Of a DNA stretch of 64,000 bases, positions 11,406-22,950 are shown in pieces. The stretch is from assembly GCA_000181795.3 (NCBI GenBank), contig CM012953.1, forward strand, positions 17,504 to 81,503. Direction: 5' to 3'. The notes under the pieces were generated by a model. It was given only the letters and a program-made list of their open reading frames with translations. It did not search any database and was not told the DNA's origin. Positions within the stretch are counted from its first letter, which is position 1; each line of letters opens with the position of its first letter. The translations under genes and the position numbers were made by a program. The DNA comes from Trichinella spiralis. Its lineage: Eukaryota > Nematoda > Enoplea > Trichinellida > Trichinellidae.

Positions 11406-11728
11406 ATGCACGGTGTTACTTTCTTTGCTCTTGCATCTTGCTTGGTGTTTACTGTTTGTACTGCCGCTCCTCTGATTGTTAGAATTTATGAAGAAGGAGC
11501 TGATACTGCAGAAGTTACATCAGTTTCAAGAGAATCAATCGGCGATTATCAATCACATTATGAAAATAGAGATTACCAAAGAACCTTGAAATATCCGAAA
11601 TTGGTCAAAGAATTTGGTAACATTTATAAAGTAATTTTTTGTGAACTCATTTTTATGAAATTATTAACTTAGATATCTCTGACAAAGTAGCAGCACAAAG
11701 GGCAGCAGCAGCAGCGCAGAAACAATAA
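11406..11728 (+). CDS. Small secreted orphan peptide (88 aa)
   Basis: Two exons (11406-11616 and 11673-11728) separated by a 56-nt GT-AG intron; the codon GAT is split across it. Residues 1-20 (MHGVTFFALASCLVFTVCTA) form a signal peptide with cleavage likely after CTA. The mature chain of about 68 residues has no cysteines after the signal, is rich in charged and tyrosine residues, and ends in an alanine run (RAAAAAQKQ). Reading through the intron gives an equally short frame, so splicing is judged from the good donor and acceptor. AATAAAA follows at about 11,790. I recognise no family; a lineage-specific secreted factor is likely. Confidence 0.6.
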
Positions 11729-12306
11729 GAGAAATGATGAAAGTGAAAAAATTAGTATTGTATCAAACAAAATATATTGTAAATTGTAATAAAATGTGAT
11801 TTTGAACTGTGCTTTATAATTGTATTTCTACTAAAATACTTTTAAACAATTTTCATCATGTTTTGAGTTAGTTGAAAGAATTTTCTAATGAAACTCCAAA
11901 AGAGCTATAAGTTCAGTTTTCTGAGAATTTTTTCAAATATAATAATGCAAAGAAGTGCATTTATTCACTGCATCATATTTTTTAAATAAATTATGTAATT
12001 TGATAATCAAATGATTAATACTATTTGTGGTGATCTCCTCATAATGTACGTGTGTACCCTTTTTTCTGTTCAATAAAGATGATCTATTGATTTACTGTTT
12101 TACCGAACCATTCTCTTCATGTTTTGATTAACTTTTATTAAGAAGTGAACAACTGAACATAAAATGTCAATAAAATCATTCAAATCAACAACAATTTCAT
12201 CATAGCCGAATTCAAACCAACCTTTGCTTAATTTGAACCTAAATGAAGAAGAAAAACAAACATTAATAATAATAACAAAAAATTAATAAACGCGTTAGAC
12301 AGACAA
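11729..12306. other. Intergenic stretch between convergent genes
   Basis: AT-rich; AATAAAG at about 12,072 could serve the secreted peptide gene or an alternative end. Nothing else is seen. Confidence 0.5.
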
Positions 12307-14686
12307 TTAAAAAGAGCTTTCGACGCAGTTCGCTTTCGACGAATCAGCTTCGCATGATGTAATGCTTTCAAGTTCAATTTGCAGTTTGTGTTGTTGTTGT
12401 GGATCACCGCTAGACCCAGGCATTTCGACGAGCAACATGACAGGCAGCTGATGTTCGGGCGAAGTCAGATCCGGCAGGCGAAATGAATTTGGATCTATGA
12501 ACGGATATTCCACTCGAATCTTGTTCGCCGAATCCGAGTAAAAATTTTCCAACAATTTATTGATGTACTGTTGGGGAAATTTATATTGGCGCATCACACG
12601 CAGTCGCTGTTGCAACGTGAACGTTCTCAGACGGTTCAGTTGACGTTCGTAACTTTCCCAGAGACGTTCCATCTGCCGACTACTGTAGTCTCGGAATCGT
12701 TGGGCCTGCTGGGCGTAGGCAACGCGCACACTGTCTATCTGATGGGTAACTGATTCCATCTGCGCGGCCCTGTAATCGCGGAACCGTTCACTTTGAGCCA
12801 TGTAACCTTTCTTCAGTTGTTCCACCTGCTGGTGGTAGTTGTCGACAATTTGCTGGGTTCGCTGGGCATATTTTTCGTACAACGCTTCCAACTGCCGTTG
12901 GCGGTATTTTTCCATCGCCTCCAGCAGACGACGAACTCGACTGGTCCGTTCCATTTTCGAAATACGCCAAACGATCAACCGACGAACGACAATGTAGAAA
13001 ATGTTCACCACCAACAGTCCGACCATTGTAGCTATAGCACAGATGAAGCTGTCCATTTTAAGCTGCCACCAATGGCTGTAGTCGAAATGGATCAACGTGA
13101 TCCCAGTGGCGTTGCCGGCGCCGTTCATCGCCCTACACCGCACTGGACTCGCGTCGTCGTTGTGCATCAAACGCAACGCCAACAAACCACCCGGCAAACA
13201 ATACAACCCGTCACTATACCCTTGATATCTGTGAAACAAATCCAAATGAAAATTTTTTTATACATTTAAATTTATACCTGACAATTTCATCGGCCACCGG
13301 TATCCATTGGCAAATCGGTTCATAGGCGGCTTTTTGGAATCGATAAATTTCCCACAAAACATTCGGCTGTTCGTACCCGTACTCTCCGCACTGAAGATAA
13401 CCGACGCGACCAAGTCTCAACTTGAACACTCTGCCACTTTTCTCCGCCACACCCACTGGACAATGGTCGGGCACCGACATGTTCGAGCAGGGTATTGGAT
13501 CGCGGCCGAAAACCTGGTCCGACAACCACCGACGCCACAACTGCCTACAATCACAGTGCAAACGACAGCCGACAACGCGGAGCCGTTCCAACCGACTACT
13601 TTGGAAAAAGTCCACCTCGAAGCTCTGCAAAGCCGTATCCGACACGTCGAGTCGACTCAACGCCGGCACGTAAGTTGCCAACTTCCCTCCTGTTAACGTG
13701 CGCAAATCGACGCATCCGCTCAAATCCAAATTCACAAGCTTTCTCAGACCGGTCAGTTGGGCCATGCTGAAACTGACCACCGACGAGTTGGACAGAATCA
13801 ACGAGCTCAAATTTTCCAAACCCAAACTCGGCACCGTCTCCATTTTATTGCCGGCCAGATTCAATTCGACCAGCACAGCCGCTTCAAGCCGGCCCAACTC
13901 GGCCAGCTGATTCCAGCTGAGATCCAACGACACGAGCTTGTCCATTTTGGTCAGGCGAACAGAAATGATGCTATTTCGAGAGGCATTCAAATGGTGCAAG
14001 CTGGTCAAATACGTGCCGGCATTTTGCAATACCGTCAATCGATTTCCGCTCAAATCCATCCCGTGCAAACGGTGATGGTGGAAATTGGAAATGGAATCGA
14101 TCAAATTTTCTGATATGTTCAACCATTGCAAGCGGTGAGGCAGTTTGGGAAGTTTCGCAAACCGATTGCGCGACAAATCCAAACGTTCCAGTGCAAGCAA
14201 ACCGGACAAGTCAGCTTCCACCAGACGATTGGAACCCAAATCCAGAGAAAGCAGTGATGGGGCGAATTTCACCAAATGCTCGCTGGCGTTCAGTTTAATT
14301 AAACTGTTGCCGGACAAGCTGAAAAAGCGCAAACCCACTACCGGGCTACTACGGCTGGCAGAAAACTCTACCCTTTCCACACCACATTCACACAAGCTCA
14401 ACGAGGACAATTTACGCAGCCCGCAGAATTCGGTCAAGTTCAACAGTGGGATACCGACAGGACAACTGAAAAACGCCAGTGTCCGTGCATTGACTAGTAG
14501 TTGCCAATTTTTGGTCAAAAATTCCTCGTCTGGCTGCAGGTGACGACAAAGCACCGTCTCCACAGATGGGCATGAACAACTATCTGGACAAGGTTCGCAA
14601 TTAACATTATTAACAGCAGAATTAAGACTAATCGTCAAAAGACAAGCGCCGAAAAATACGTCGATACGCGTCCACCGTGCGCGCAT
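12307..14686 (-). CDS. LRR-Ig single-pass membrane protein with a coiled-coil cytoplasmic tail (776 aa)
   Basis: Two exons (14686-13278 and 13228-12307) flank a 49-nt GT-AG intron. A signal peptide is followed by a cysteine cap (CPDSCSCPSVETVLC), about ten leucine-rich repeats (LSLDLGSNRL, LERLDLSRNRF, LVSLDLSWNQL and others), a C-terminal cap (LHCDCRQLWRRW) and one Ig-like domain (YLQC ... VLWEIY ... PVRCRAMNGAGNATG). A transmembrane segment lies at about 531-551. The tail at about 570-690 is a long helical stretch of 10-11-residue units each opening with Tyr (YAQRTQQIVDN, YHQQVEQLKKG, YAQQAQRFRD). The domain order LRR-Ig-TM is that of cell-surface adhesion and signalling receptors, including nematode IGLR proteins; the helical tail is not typical of those I know. 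Cysteine pairs are intact and codon use is like its neighbours. Confidence 0.88.
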
Positions 14687-15785
14687 CTGTCTACCATATT
14701 ACCAATTGCTTGCAATCGAAAACCAACTTGCTATCTGAAAGGTTTGTAAATATAATTGATTGAACAAATAACGTAAGTGGCATTTACTCAACTACCATAA
14801 ATGAAAAATAACAAAAACATACGAAACGTGAAATCAATTTCCAAAGCAGAAATGGAACGTTTATAACAAATATGAACAAATTTTCTGCAATATATTAAAA
14901 CCGAAATTTGTAAAATTAATAAATTTAAACTTATGCACCATTTAATAGGGAATAAATAAATAATTTAACTAGATAATGTCAAATTGGGAAGGAAAAATTT
15001 AAGCAAAAACTTAAAAATAAATTTCAATTTAAATTTTAAAAATAATTCAAAAATCAACAAACATGCATTTAAAATACTTCACCACATACATTAAGCTGTT
15101 AAACAGCATCGTAAAATAGCACAACAACACCCTGCCATGCCGAAAAACAAAAGGAAATGAGCTTTTTATAGTAATATATCGTAAGCATTAATGATTTTCA
15201 AGATGAAATAGAAATTTTTCAATTTTTGAAGCAAAATATCATTTTTGCTAAAATAATTACATTTACCTCAAGTTATATTTATAAATTTCATAATTATTAA
15301 CAGCATGAAATAAAGTTATAAAGAAATAAAAATACTGTAGTACTTTAAAAAATCCAAGCTTAGACCGGATAAAACAGCACTTTATCACTGTTTTTCCTAC
15401 ATTAATTTTAATTAATTACATTTTTTGGAAAAAAAAATAAACTTTTAGTAGTTTGAATTTAATCACATTCTTATTTCTAAGTATATGTTTAAAAATATAG
15501 AAATCTTACTTTATGATGATAAACAATTTACAATAGTTTGTATGTTCCGTTTCATCTGAACATTACTGTTGCTTGGTGCTGTTTTAATAAATTAAGCATT
15601 TTCCAAATTAAAATGTTTTTAAATTAATATTTTAAAAGTTTTAAATTTAATTTTTTCAGTAATTAGTTTGTTTTACTTTAACCATAATGTATTGCTTAAA
15701 TGTAGGGTCATTTATACTTAATTGATTAATTTTTTTTACAGTAGTGGAATAAAATTTTTGTATTTGTATCCGGTTGGCATTAGCC
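14687..15785. other. AT-rich spacer between divergent genes
   Basis: Separates the LRR gene (-) from MRPS18A (+) and should hold both promoters. No open frame or RNA gene is visible. Confidence 0.5.
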
Positions 15786-16981
15786 ATGAAATTGCTTGCG
15801 TCAGTTTATCATCCCCAGTTTCATTCATTCAGATTTATTAGAAAAGGTATGCATTTAAATATATGCTTGATGTTCATGCAACTTTGAACACTGACATTTT
15901 AACTAACGCAATTCGAAAAGTTTTTTTGATAAACTGAATAAAGAAGATCTTTTTTTCATAAATTGGCTTAACTGAGATTAATATAAATATATATTTATGA
16001 ACTTTGAAATTATTTTTTATTTATTCTAAAAAATGAAAATTTGGCTGAGTTACATGTAAGATTATAGTGTTTTTTTTACATTTGCAGAGCATGTTTTTAG
16101 CACTGATATTGTTGAAAAGAATCGTTTTTTTCAGTAAATTTTATTAATGAAGATTCAATAATGAAAATGCAGCGTATATTTGAGGATGGGAATGTGATGG
16201 AAGATTTTTCATTTCATTATGCATTTACACTGGGGACTATTTTTAATCAAGACTTTTCAACTTGTATTTATTGTATAGTAGTTTATTGAATTTACTTAAT
16301 TTGAACAATAATTAATTGTTTACATTTTTAAACATTTTAATGTAAACTTTTACACTGTATCTTTAATTTGTTAAGATATTTATTTTTGTTGAGGTATAAA
16401 AGATTTTTAATTCACATTCAGTATTAACACTGATTAGTAGTTGAAAATTCCAGTTTGCTTAAAATTCTAGTCAATAATCGATATGCAGTTGCTTTCAATT
16501 AACTTTTCAGTTTTTGAAAAAATTGATGGAAACAACGTCACAGTTAGCACAGAAATATTGAAATCTGATGAAAGCAACTTCACCAGACAATTTCCGTCTC
16601 ACCAAGATGGCTGCTCGCTGTGTCGTCTCGGTTTGGAACTTTCTTTCATGGTATTCGACATTGATTTTCATTCATATTTTTAGTATTGTTGAGTTCTATT
16701 TTAAGGATGTGCTTATTTTGCGTCAATTCATGCGTAATGACGGCACAGTACTTCCTCAGCAACTGACCAAATTATGCACCAGGCAGCAACGGATTGTCGA
16801 AAGGCTTGTAATGCAAGCTCATTTATCTGGCTTATTTCCAACATTGAAGCCGCGTGATTATGATTTCAAAACTGAAAGCGAAGGATACAAAGCTTTCAAT
16901 CGATACTGGCGTCACCATGCAGATTTGTATTCAAGAAAATTGACCGTCATTCCGGGAAGTTTTTATTATATAAAGCGATAG
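15786..16981 (+). CDS. MRPS18A: Mitochondrial ribosomal protein S18A (mL66 type), 158 aa
   Basis: Exons 15786-15846, 16511-16650 and 16706-16981 join in frame; the last intron is 55 nt and uses the acceptor TTTTAAG just before GATGTGCTT. The N-terminus (MKLLASVYHPQFHSF) fits a mitochondrial targeting sequence. The bS18 core is plain: DVLILRQFMRNDGTVLPQQL, LCTRQQRIVERLVMQAHLSG and LFPTLKPRDYDF. The Cys-x-x-Cys before the core (CSLCRLGLEL) matches the S18A/mL66 branch, which sits in the large mitochondrial subunit. The length is close to that of animal homologues. A longer frame reads through the second intron but destroys the CxxC frame, so the spliced form is preferred. Confidence 0.88.
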
Positions 16982-17210
16982 TAAATTTTACAGAGGCACT
17001 ATTTCGACATTTCAAACATGATTAGGCAAACAAAATGCAAACCTACAGTGTAGACGTTTAAAGCTGGATTTGAGAGAATACCACAGCTGAAAGCAAAAAG
17101 AAAATATTTATGCAATGGAAAATTTAGCCACAGTTAATTATTATAATCAAAAAGTATCTATCTGTTAGGTGTAAATAATTAATGCATTGTGAAGCTTTTA
17201 AATTTGTTTT

Positions 17211-18165
17211 TCAGCCACGGTGAGCTCTTTCTTTGGGAAATATAAAAAATAGCGAAAGTTGAAAGACAGCCAACGCGATGCCAATCATATTTGGAATCTG
17301 AAATGGAACAATATACAGATTACAGTGTAAAAAATACTGCATACAACAAACCTTGATGTAAGGATCGCTGACCAACAAGCCATACAAAAACCACTGAGCA
17401 GCGACAATTAAATTCGCTGCGCACAACGGTAACGGCAGACATTCACAAGATTTTGTCTTAATCACTTCCTTCTGCAAAAGAAAAAAAATACTATTGCAAC
17501 GACAGTAGATGCTTTTCCAATTCGAACTGTTTACCAGCACAGCTAACGGCGAAGCGAAGTTCAACACATTCAACACTAAGCACATTTTTCCAAGGTTGTT
17601 CAACGTTGTGTTGTGATTTGTGCTTTTCATCAAGTAATATTGCAATGCTGAACAAGCCAAAATGCCCGCTAACATTATCAGATGTATGAAATTCTAGAAT
17701 TGAAATTCGTAAATTTGACATTCAATTAATTAGCAATGAAATCCATCCACAGACGGTGTACTTTTTGTTTCGAATGACTGTACAAAACCGCATAATAGAG
17801 AACTTGAAGAATGAATCCAACTAGATTAATTAAAACAATTGTTCGATCATGTTTCAGAATTCCATACTGCAGCCAAAAGAAACAACTATAAACAACACAA
17901 AAAACAGTTACGTCATCACAGATAGATGTGAATATTCACACACACACCTTACGGCACACATGGCGAAAGGAACGGGCGAAACGCCTTCTGATGATTTTTT
18001 CCTAATTATGGATTTACACATCGGTCTAAAGAGATGGATGTTTGAAGCTGGATAAATATACAAATAATGAAAATACACTCACATGCCCACCAAGAACATT
18101 CCAATAGTGGAAAAGGTGGCTGATATTGACAACAAGTCGAGAAATTGCAATTCCATGCTGGTCAT
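17211..18165 (-). CDS. SWEET (MtN3/saliva) sugar transporter, 216 aa
   Basis: Six exons on the minus strand: 18165-18083, 18025-17948, 17885-17762, 17693-17535, 17471-17352 and 17297-17211, all with GT-AG introns of 52-68 nt and consistent phases. The protein shows two MtN3 triple-helix units: GIPMCKSIIRKKSSEGVSPV and CFWLQYGILKHDRTIVLIN in the first, and NVLNFASPLAVL, CECLPLPLCAANL and FLYGLLVSDPYIK plus IPNMIGIALAVFQL in the second. The proline-containing motifs typical of the pore are present. SWEETs are facilitative mono/disaccharide uniporters of plasma or internal membranes; animals usually carry one or a few. A second in-frame ATG lies three codons downstream of the start. The 3' end converges on MRPS18A with about 230 nt between the stop codons. 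Confidence 0.92.
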
Positions 18166-19040
18166 TTGCTGCAAAATAAAGAAAAAGCTACACAGATTAA
18201 TGATTGCTGTGAGTGAAAAAGAGAATTTTCAACAGCGCTGGTTGGTAATTTTGCATATAAAATATTCGCCAGGCGACAAACTGCGAAAACAACCCAACAT
18301 CACATACAATGTAGAAGAAAATTATGCAGAGTTGTGTGGTTTGGTTGAAATGGAAACCAGATTTCCAAACGAATACAATTATTTAAAGCAATTTCGCACC
18401 TGAAACTGGCCAACATTTGTCAATTGGGCCACACCGCAGCACAAATGTTCATGCAACAACAGAGCAAATTAAAACCGCTCATTGGTTAAGCAAAAAATAT
18501 AAATAAAAATATTCCCGTCAAGCATACCGAATGAAAGCAGTGCTGCTTCAAGACAAAAAGAAAAATAATTCAACACACGCAAAATATACTGAACTGGCTG
18601 GTAGCTAACTATTGAGAATTTCATTAAAAAAGCAACTCCACTGACAGTTGAATGAAATTGATTTGCATTTTCGAAGAAAGCAAAACACCAGTACACCGAT
18701 AATTAGGAATAAATCAAACAAACAACCGGTATGTATTCTTTTGCTTTGAATGATAAGCAATTATTACAACGCGATATGACGCAATGAGCAACGGTGAAAA
18801 AATTCTGCACAATTCAGTTGTTGAAATGAGAAAAATTCACCATCAAATTAATAATTTGAAGAACAAAAGCAGCATTTGAAGAGTAGCATTAATTAACGAT
18901 TTTCAAGAATAAATTCAAATTACAGTTATTATTTAAAAATTCAATTTCATTTTTTGATGCATTTCAACCACAACCATTCATCTTCTTTTCAAAATTCATT
19001 TCAATTAATAACAATAAATAATTTTAAAAAATTATGCACA
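18166..19040. other. AT-rich intergenic stretch upstream of the SWEET gene
   Basis: A 106-codon frame at 18,083-18,403 on the plus strand is the antisense of SWEET exon 1 and its upstream region. No gene is recognised. Confidence 0.5.
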
Positions 19041-21460
19041 TGAAAATTACATATTTAAAGAAAAAAAAATTTGAAAAAATGGAAAATTCATTTTTCAAAT
19101 TATCAACTTCAATAATTTGCTCATATGAAATATCGAATGAATTAATAAATACTGAAAAAAAATTTCGATTTAATCATCAAACATTTTTTTTATTACACAA
19201 ATGCTCGTGGTAAACATTACTGTAAAAAACTTCTGTTCCTGACAATCAAATAAAGGGATCTTATCCAATTTACACCATGAAATTCGAAGTTTTATTACTG
19301 CAGCAAGAACAGGCCCTAATTGGTCACCAGCAGTTATATTGACTGTACAAGTCAATTATAATCGAAAACCTCAATTCTTTACTGTTTTCAACGAGAATAA
19401 AATATACACCAGCATTAACTCTACTAGCAACAGAACCCAGATCTGTAAATTGAACATAAGTCACTTGAACAAAGGAAAAAATATCGAAATATCAAAATAA
19501 TACATTTAATAAATATCAAAAAGTAACAGTAAACAAAATACAGAATTCAAAACGATTCAAGTAGACAAAAGCGTCGTTAGGGTACAAAGGTAATATTTCA
19601 AAAGAGTTTCAAAGCGCTCTTCAGTCACCATAAACCAGTCAGAAACTAGCTGCTGTGACAAAATGCCGCATGTCAAAGCAGAAAAAGGAATCGCTGCAGC
19701 GGTACGTCACAACAGCACAGAATAGCTTCAGAGTCCATAAAACATGTGCGGTTGTCCACGTGAATACGTCTCTTTCAAGTGGTTACAGCACTGAATTGAA
19801 GCACATGTGTTTCGCTTGCCAGGGTCCTGTGATCAGGTTGCTTCGAACATTCTCCAAAGTTGAGTGACAGCACTTGACCACATTTTGTTCTGAACTGAAA
19901 GCGCATCTGGCAGCTGGCTGAAATAATTCGTGTTGGTACCTCATAAAAAAGAGTATATTTACGAGGNCCAAAAAATANTTCGACCGGATGATGTAANGAA
20001 AATAATTTCTTCAGGCGAATATTCATTAAAAAAGTCGGCAATAANAGCATTTACGACTTTCGCGCCGATCTGGCGCGGTTGTTGGATGAGGTCGAAAGTG
20101 GAGTCAGAACTCCTCACCGCCGCGTTCATGCACGCGCACCATGTTGATCGCCAGCTACGGGAAGCAAGCCAGAAGCAGATGATAAAACCTACTNCTGCCA
20201 GCTGCTAATATTTCAGGCGGTTTCAAANCTGCTGTGGATGTGCGGGCTGTTNTGCCTGTACATGCATACTNCTGATGATGGTTTTTCCCAAAAAAAATGG
20301 AAGGCGTCTCGTATNGACCTGTTTGGAANTAAGCAGGACTNTGAAAGAANACATTCATCCTCGTTTTGCCAACCNAATTCGTTTCCACCTTTTGGCCAAG
20401 CGGACGTTGAAAGATAACATCAAATCTGGTTTGGCCCCGCCCAAATTCGTTCCACCTTTTGGCCAAGCCGGTCGAATAGAAGATACATCATCTGGTTTGC
20501 CGCCAATTCGTTCCGCTGTAGTCAAGCGGACTCGAAGATACATCNTCTGGTTTGCCGCCAATTCGTTCCACTCAAAAAATGAGAGAAGGGAAGAATGGCG
20601 TCGACTGGGTGAAATTGTAATTTCGTGAATTTGCAAAGGTGGAGTGCAGATCCATCAAACACAACGCTGCACATCTGACTTTCACCCATGTCCTAACAGA
20701 CGGCGAAGTGGACACTATACCAAGTCTGGCCAGAGAGACTCGTCTCTAGTAATTTTCAACTTTCTCCATCATCGACGCAATGTCGCGTGATTGAGGCGTA
20801 GTCTGGATGATCTTGGCTGCTCTCCTTTAGGTGACACTAAGCTGGCCAATCCCTCAGAATGACTGCGGCCTGCTAGCCATTCCCACATATCTTGGCAAGT
20901 GTCAGGTAACCGCTTTCGATAAATCGCTATCAGCAATTAATTGTAGCGCACGTCCAGACATCAGCCGTTGCATGAATTTCGTGCTTGTCAGAGAATCCAA
21001 AGCAACCGCTTCATCCGGGCCCGTAAGCCGCAGAATTTCCGCTAGGTCCTTCAGAATGAAGAAACTCTGTGACGCCGTGTCGAAGAGAATGAAGACCACC
21101 TGCGACTATCCGCCCCATATACGTTCGTTTAATTTGTACGCTACACACGCTCAGCAACCAACTCTTCTAACTGCGTAGTCATTGGCAATCAGGATTGCTT
21201 TGTCGCACTGTCGAAATGTAAGAGATCACGGTGAGCAGCTCTGCATCCTGCCACCATACATCTACGAACGGAGCTGCTGTCCGTTAACTGGTCATCCACG
21301 CTGCAAACAAGCGAAGCAGAGCCTCTTTTCAAATACCATGTCTTCTCTTAGGGGGTGCTGCTTTCGAGTAGCGGAAAGTGGCCCTCAATACGCGTTGACC
21401 ACTTCACCGAAACATCTAAGAGGCCATAGAAATACGACGTATGTGCTCTTGTAACTGCAG
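19040..21460 (-). mobile_element. BEL/Pao-related retroelement fossil, inverted copy of the one at 1-1.6 kb
   Basis: On the minus strand, about 21,450-21,180 resembles the cysteine/histidine region at the end of Pao-type gag, and about 21,100-20,900 resembles the aspartic-protease-like domain that follows it (an LFDTASQSFFI context). Downstream come the 55-bp tandem units (20,375-20,575) and the terminal region to 19,040 that is shared with 1-1,600. The element is broken with many breaks. A block at 19,932-20,045 recurs in direct orientation at 21,662-21,765, so flanking sequence to about 22,250 may belong to it. Scattered ambiguous bases (N) lie within 19,967-20,546. Likely an old insertion. 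Confidence 0.65.
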
Positions 21461-21661
21461 CTCTGTTGCGGACATGGTATAAATTTGTCCTGATATATGG
21501 CTGTCTTTCACAGTTGATGAAGAATCAACCATCTTTTTCAATGATTGTTTGATGCTCCTCACATCGCATTTCATTCAGGGAAGAACTGTGGATATATCAA
21601 GCATCCCATGCTACACAGTTCACTAAGGCCATGTTTGAAAGGCGATTGAAATCATTGCTGT

Positions 21662-21765
21662 TGGTACCCCATAAAAACAGTAATTTTCGAGACCAAAAAT
21701 ACTCATCTATGATGTAAGAAATAAGTCTTCATCCATACGCATTAAAATGTCGTCATTTGTAATGC
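21662..21765 (+). repeat. Direct repeat of 19,932-20,045
   Basis: Both stretches begin TTGGTACC(C/T)CATAAAAA and run through a GA(T)GATGTAA(G) block and an ATTAAAA.GTCG block. The spacing of about 1.73 kb around the gag/protease fossil would fit paired terminal regions, but similarity fades quickly on both sides, so true LTRs are not demonstrated. Confidence 0.5.
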
Positions 21766-21769
21766 TGGT

Positions 21770-22950
21770 GCAAAACACTCGCCTGGCATGGGACCCACTT
21801 TTCACGCTTCTCTCGATGTCGTCGTGTTTCGCTTCTATCGCGCTTCCGCAAGTGCAGGTTTCTCGCTTTTCCGACTTCTATCATGATGGATACCATCCAA
21901 ATCACTGAGACTCCAGCTCTGAGGACCAAATATTGGAGACAAAATTTAATTCGGTTTATCATATGAGGACTGTAGAAATCTCAGGACATCCAACTCGGTT
22001 ATGACTACCCATTGTTGATTGTTTCGCCTTCATGAAGAATAGTGTGTCAGTCAAACTTTGTCGAATAATCGTACAGTTCATTCAATGCCTGACACAGACA
22101 AAACGCAACCAGCACACGCAAATTCATAAAGCAAACTGAGTACAATTTGGCAAACACGCAACCTCTTACGTCACCAACAATTTCTTACTGTAGTTACAGA
22201 AAAGTCAGGTTTGACCTGAATATAAAATGTCGGTGTTCCATCGTTAACAATAGTTTTACAATGAATGAAATTTAAATAATGGTTTGAAATATCAAAACAA
22301 TTATATTTTAGTTTTATTTTATTGTTTTATAAATAGTATGATAAATAAAATTTCAGAACCCAATTCATTTGGGTCACAATTTAAACGACTAACTGAACCT
22401 GACCATTAGTACAGTATCTTACAAAATTGAAGTGAAATGAATTTTTTAAACTGTTGCTTTCTTCTTTTGAAATATATTCTTTTAAATTCTGGTTAATGTT
22501 TTGGCACTTTATTTGTCTGCATCATTTGTTATGATTTTTTAAGCATGTTGTTTTTTTTAGTTTTTACTTTTGTATGCATTGTAAGCTGTGCCTTTAATGA
22601 TATCTTTGCACTTTTTTTATTTTTAAAATATTTTTGTTGTTATTTCTTTGCATTTTTTTGTCTAATAAGATATTTAGAATTTTGAAAAAATTAATTCGTA
22701 TTTGTCGATAAGCTTACTGTTGGCACAATTTGATATTTAAAATTTGTTGTGTAGCTTCTATCACTGTACTAAAAGATGTTATCTTCATTTTATTTGTTGT
22801 TCTGTCGGTTTTTGTTTTAAATCGTATTAAGTAATATTCAAAAATGTGATATTCAAGTTAAATAAATTTCATAATTTTTGAGTATTAATTTTTTTAATAA
22901 ATCTTCAATTAGTTGACTTTTTTGCAGATTTTCTTTCGGCTGGTCTTAGA
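21770..22950. other. Intergenic stretch upstream of SMC4
   Basis: The first 500 nt may be further decayed retroelement sequence. From 22,260 on it is AT-rich and runs into a TTTTTTGCAG acceptor at 22,927, just before the SMC4 start codon, so a 5' untranslated intron or a trans-splice acceptor is possible. Confidence 0.45.

Noticed and set aside
13307-14543. Several long plus-strand frames over the LRR gene
   Set aside because: They are antisense shadows of the LRR-Ig coding sequence, whose domain structure is unmistakable.
16568-16981. Unspliced 137-codon reading of MRPS18A
   Set aside because: It removes the CxxC motif expected for S18A; the 55-nt GT-AG intron restores the family sequence.
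19932-21765. Interpretation of the 1.73-kb-spaced direct repeats as complete LTRs
   Set aside because: The shared block is only about 110 nt and fades on both sides; reported as a repeat but not as LTRs.
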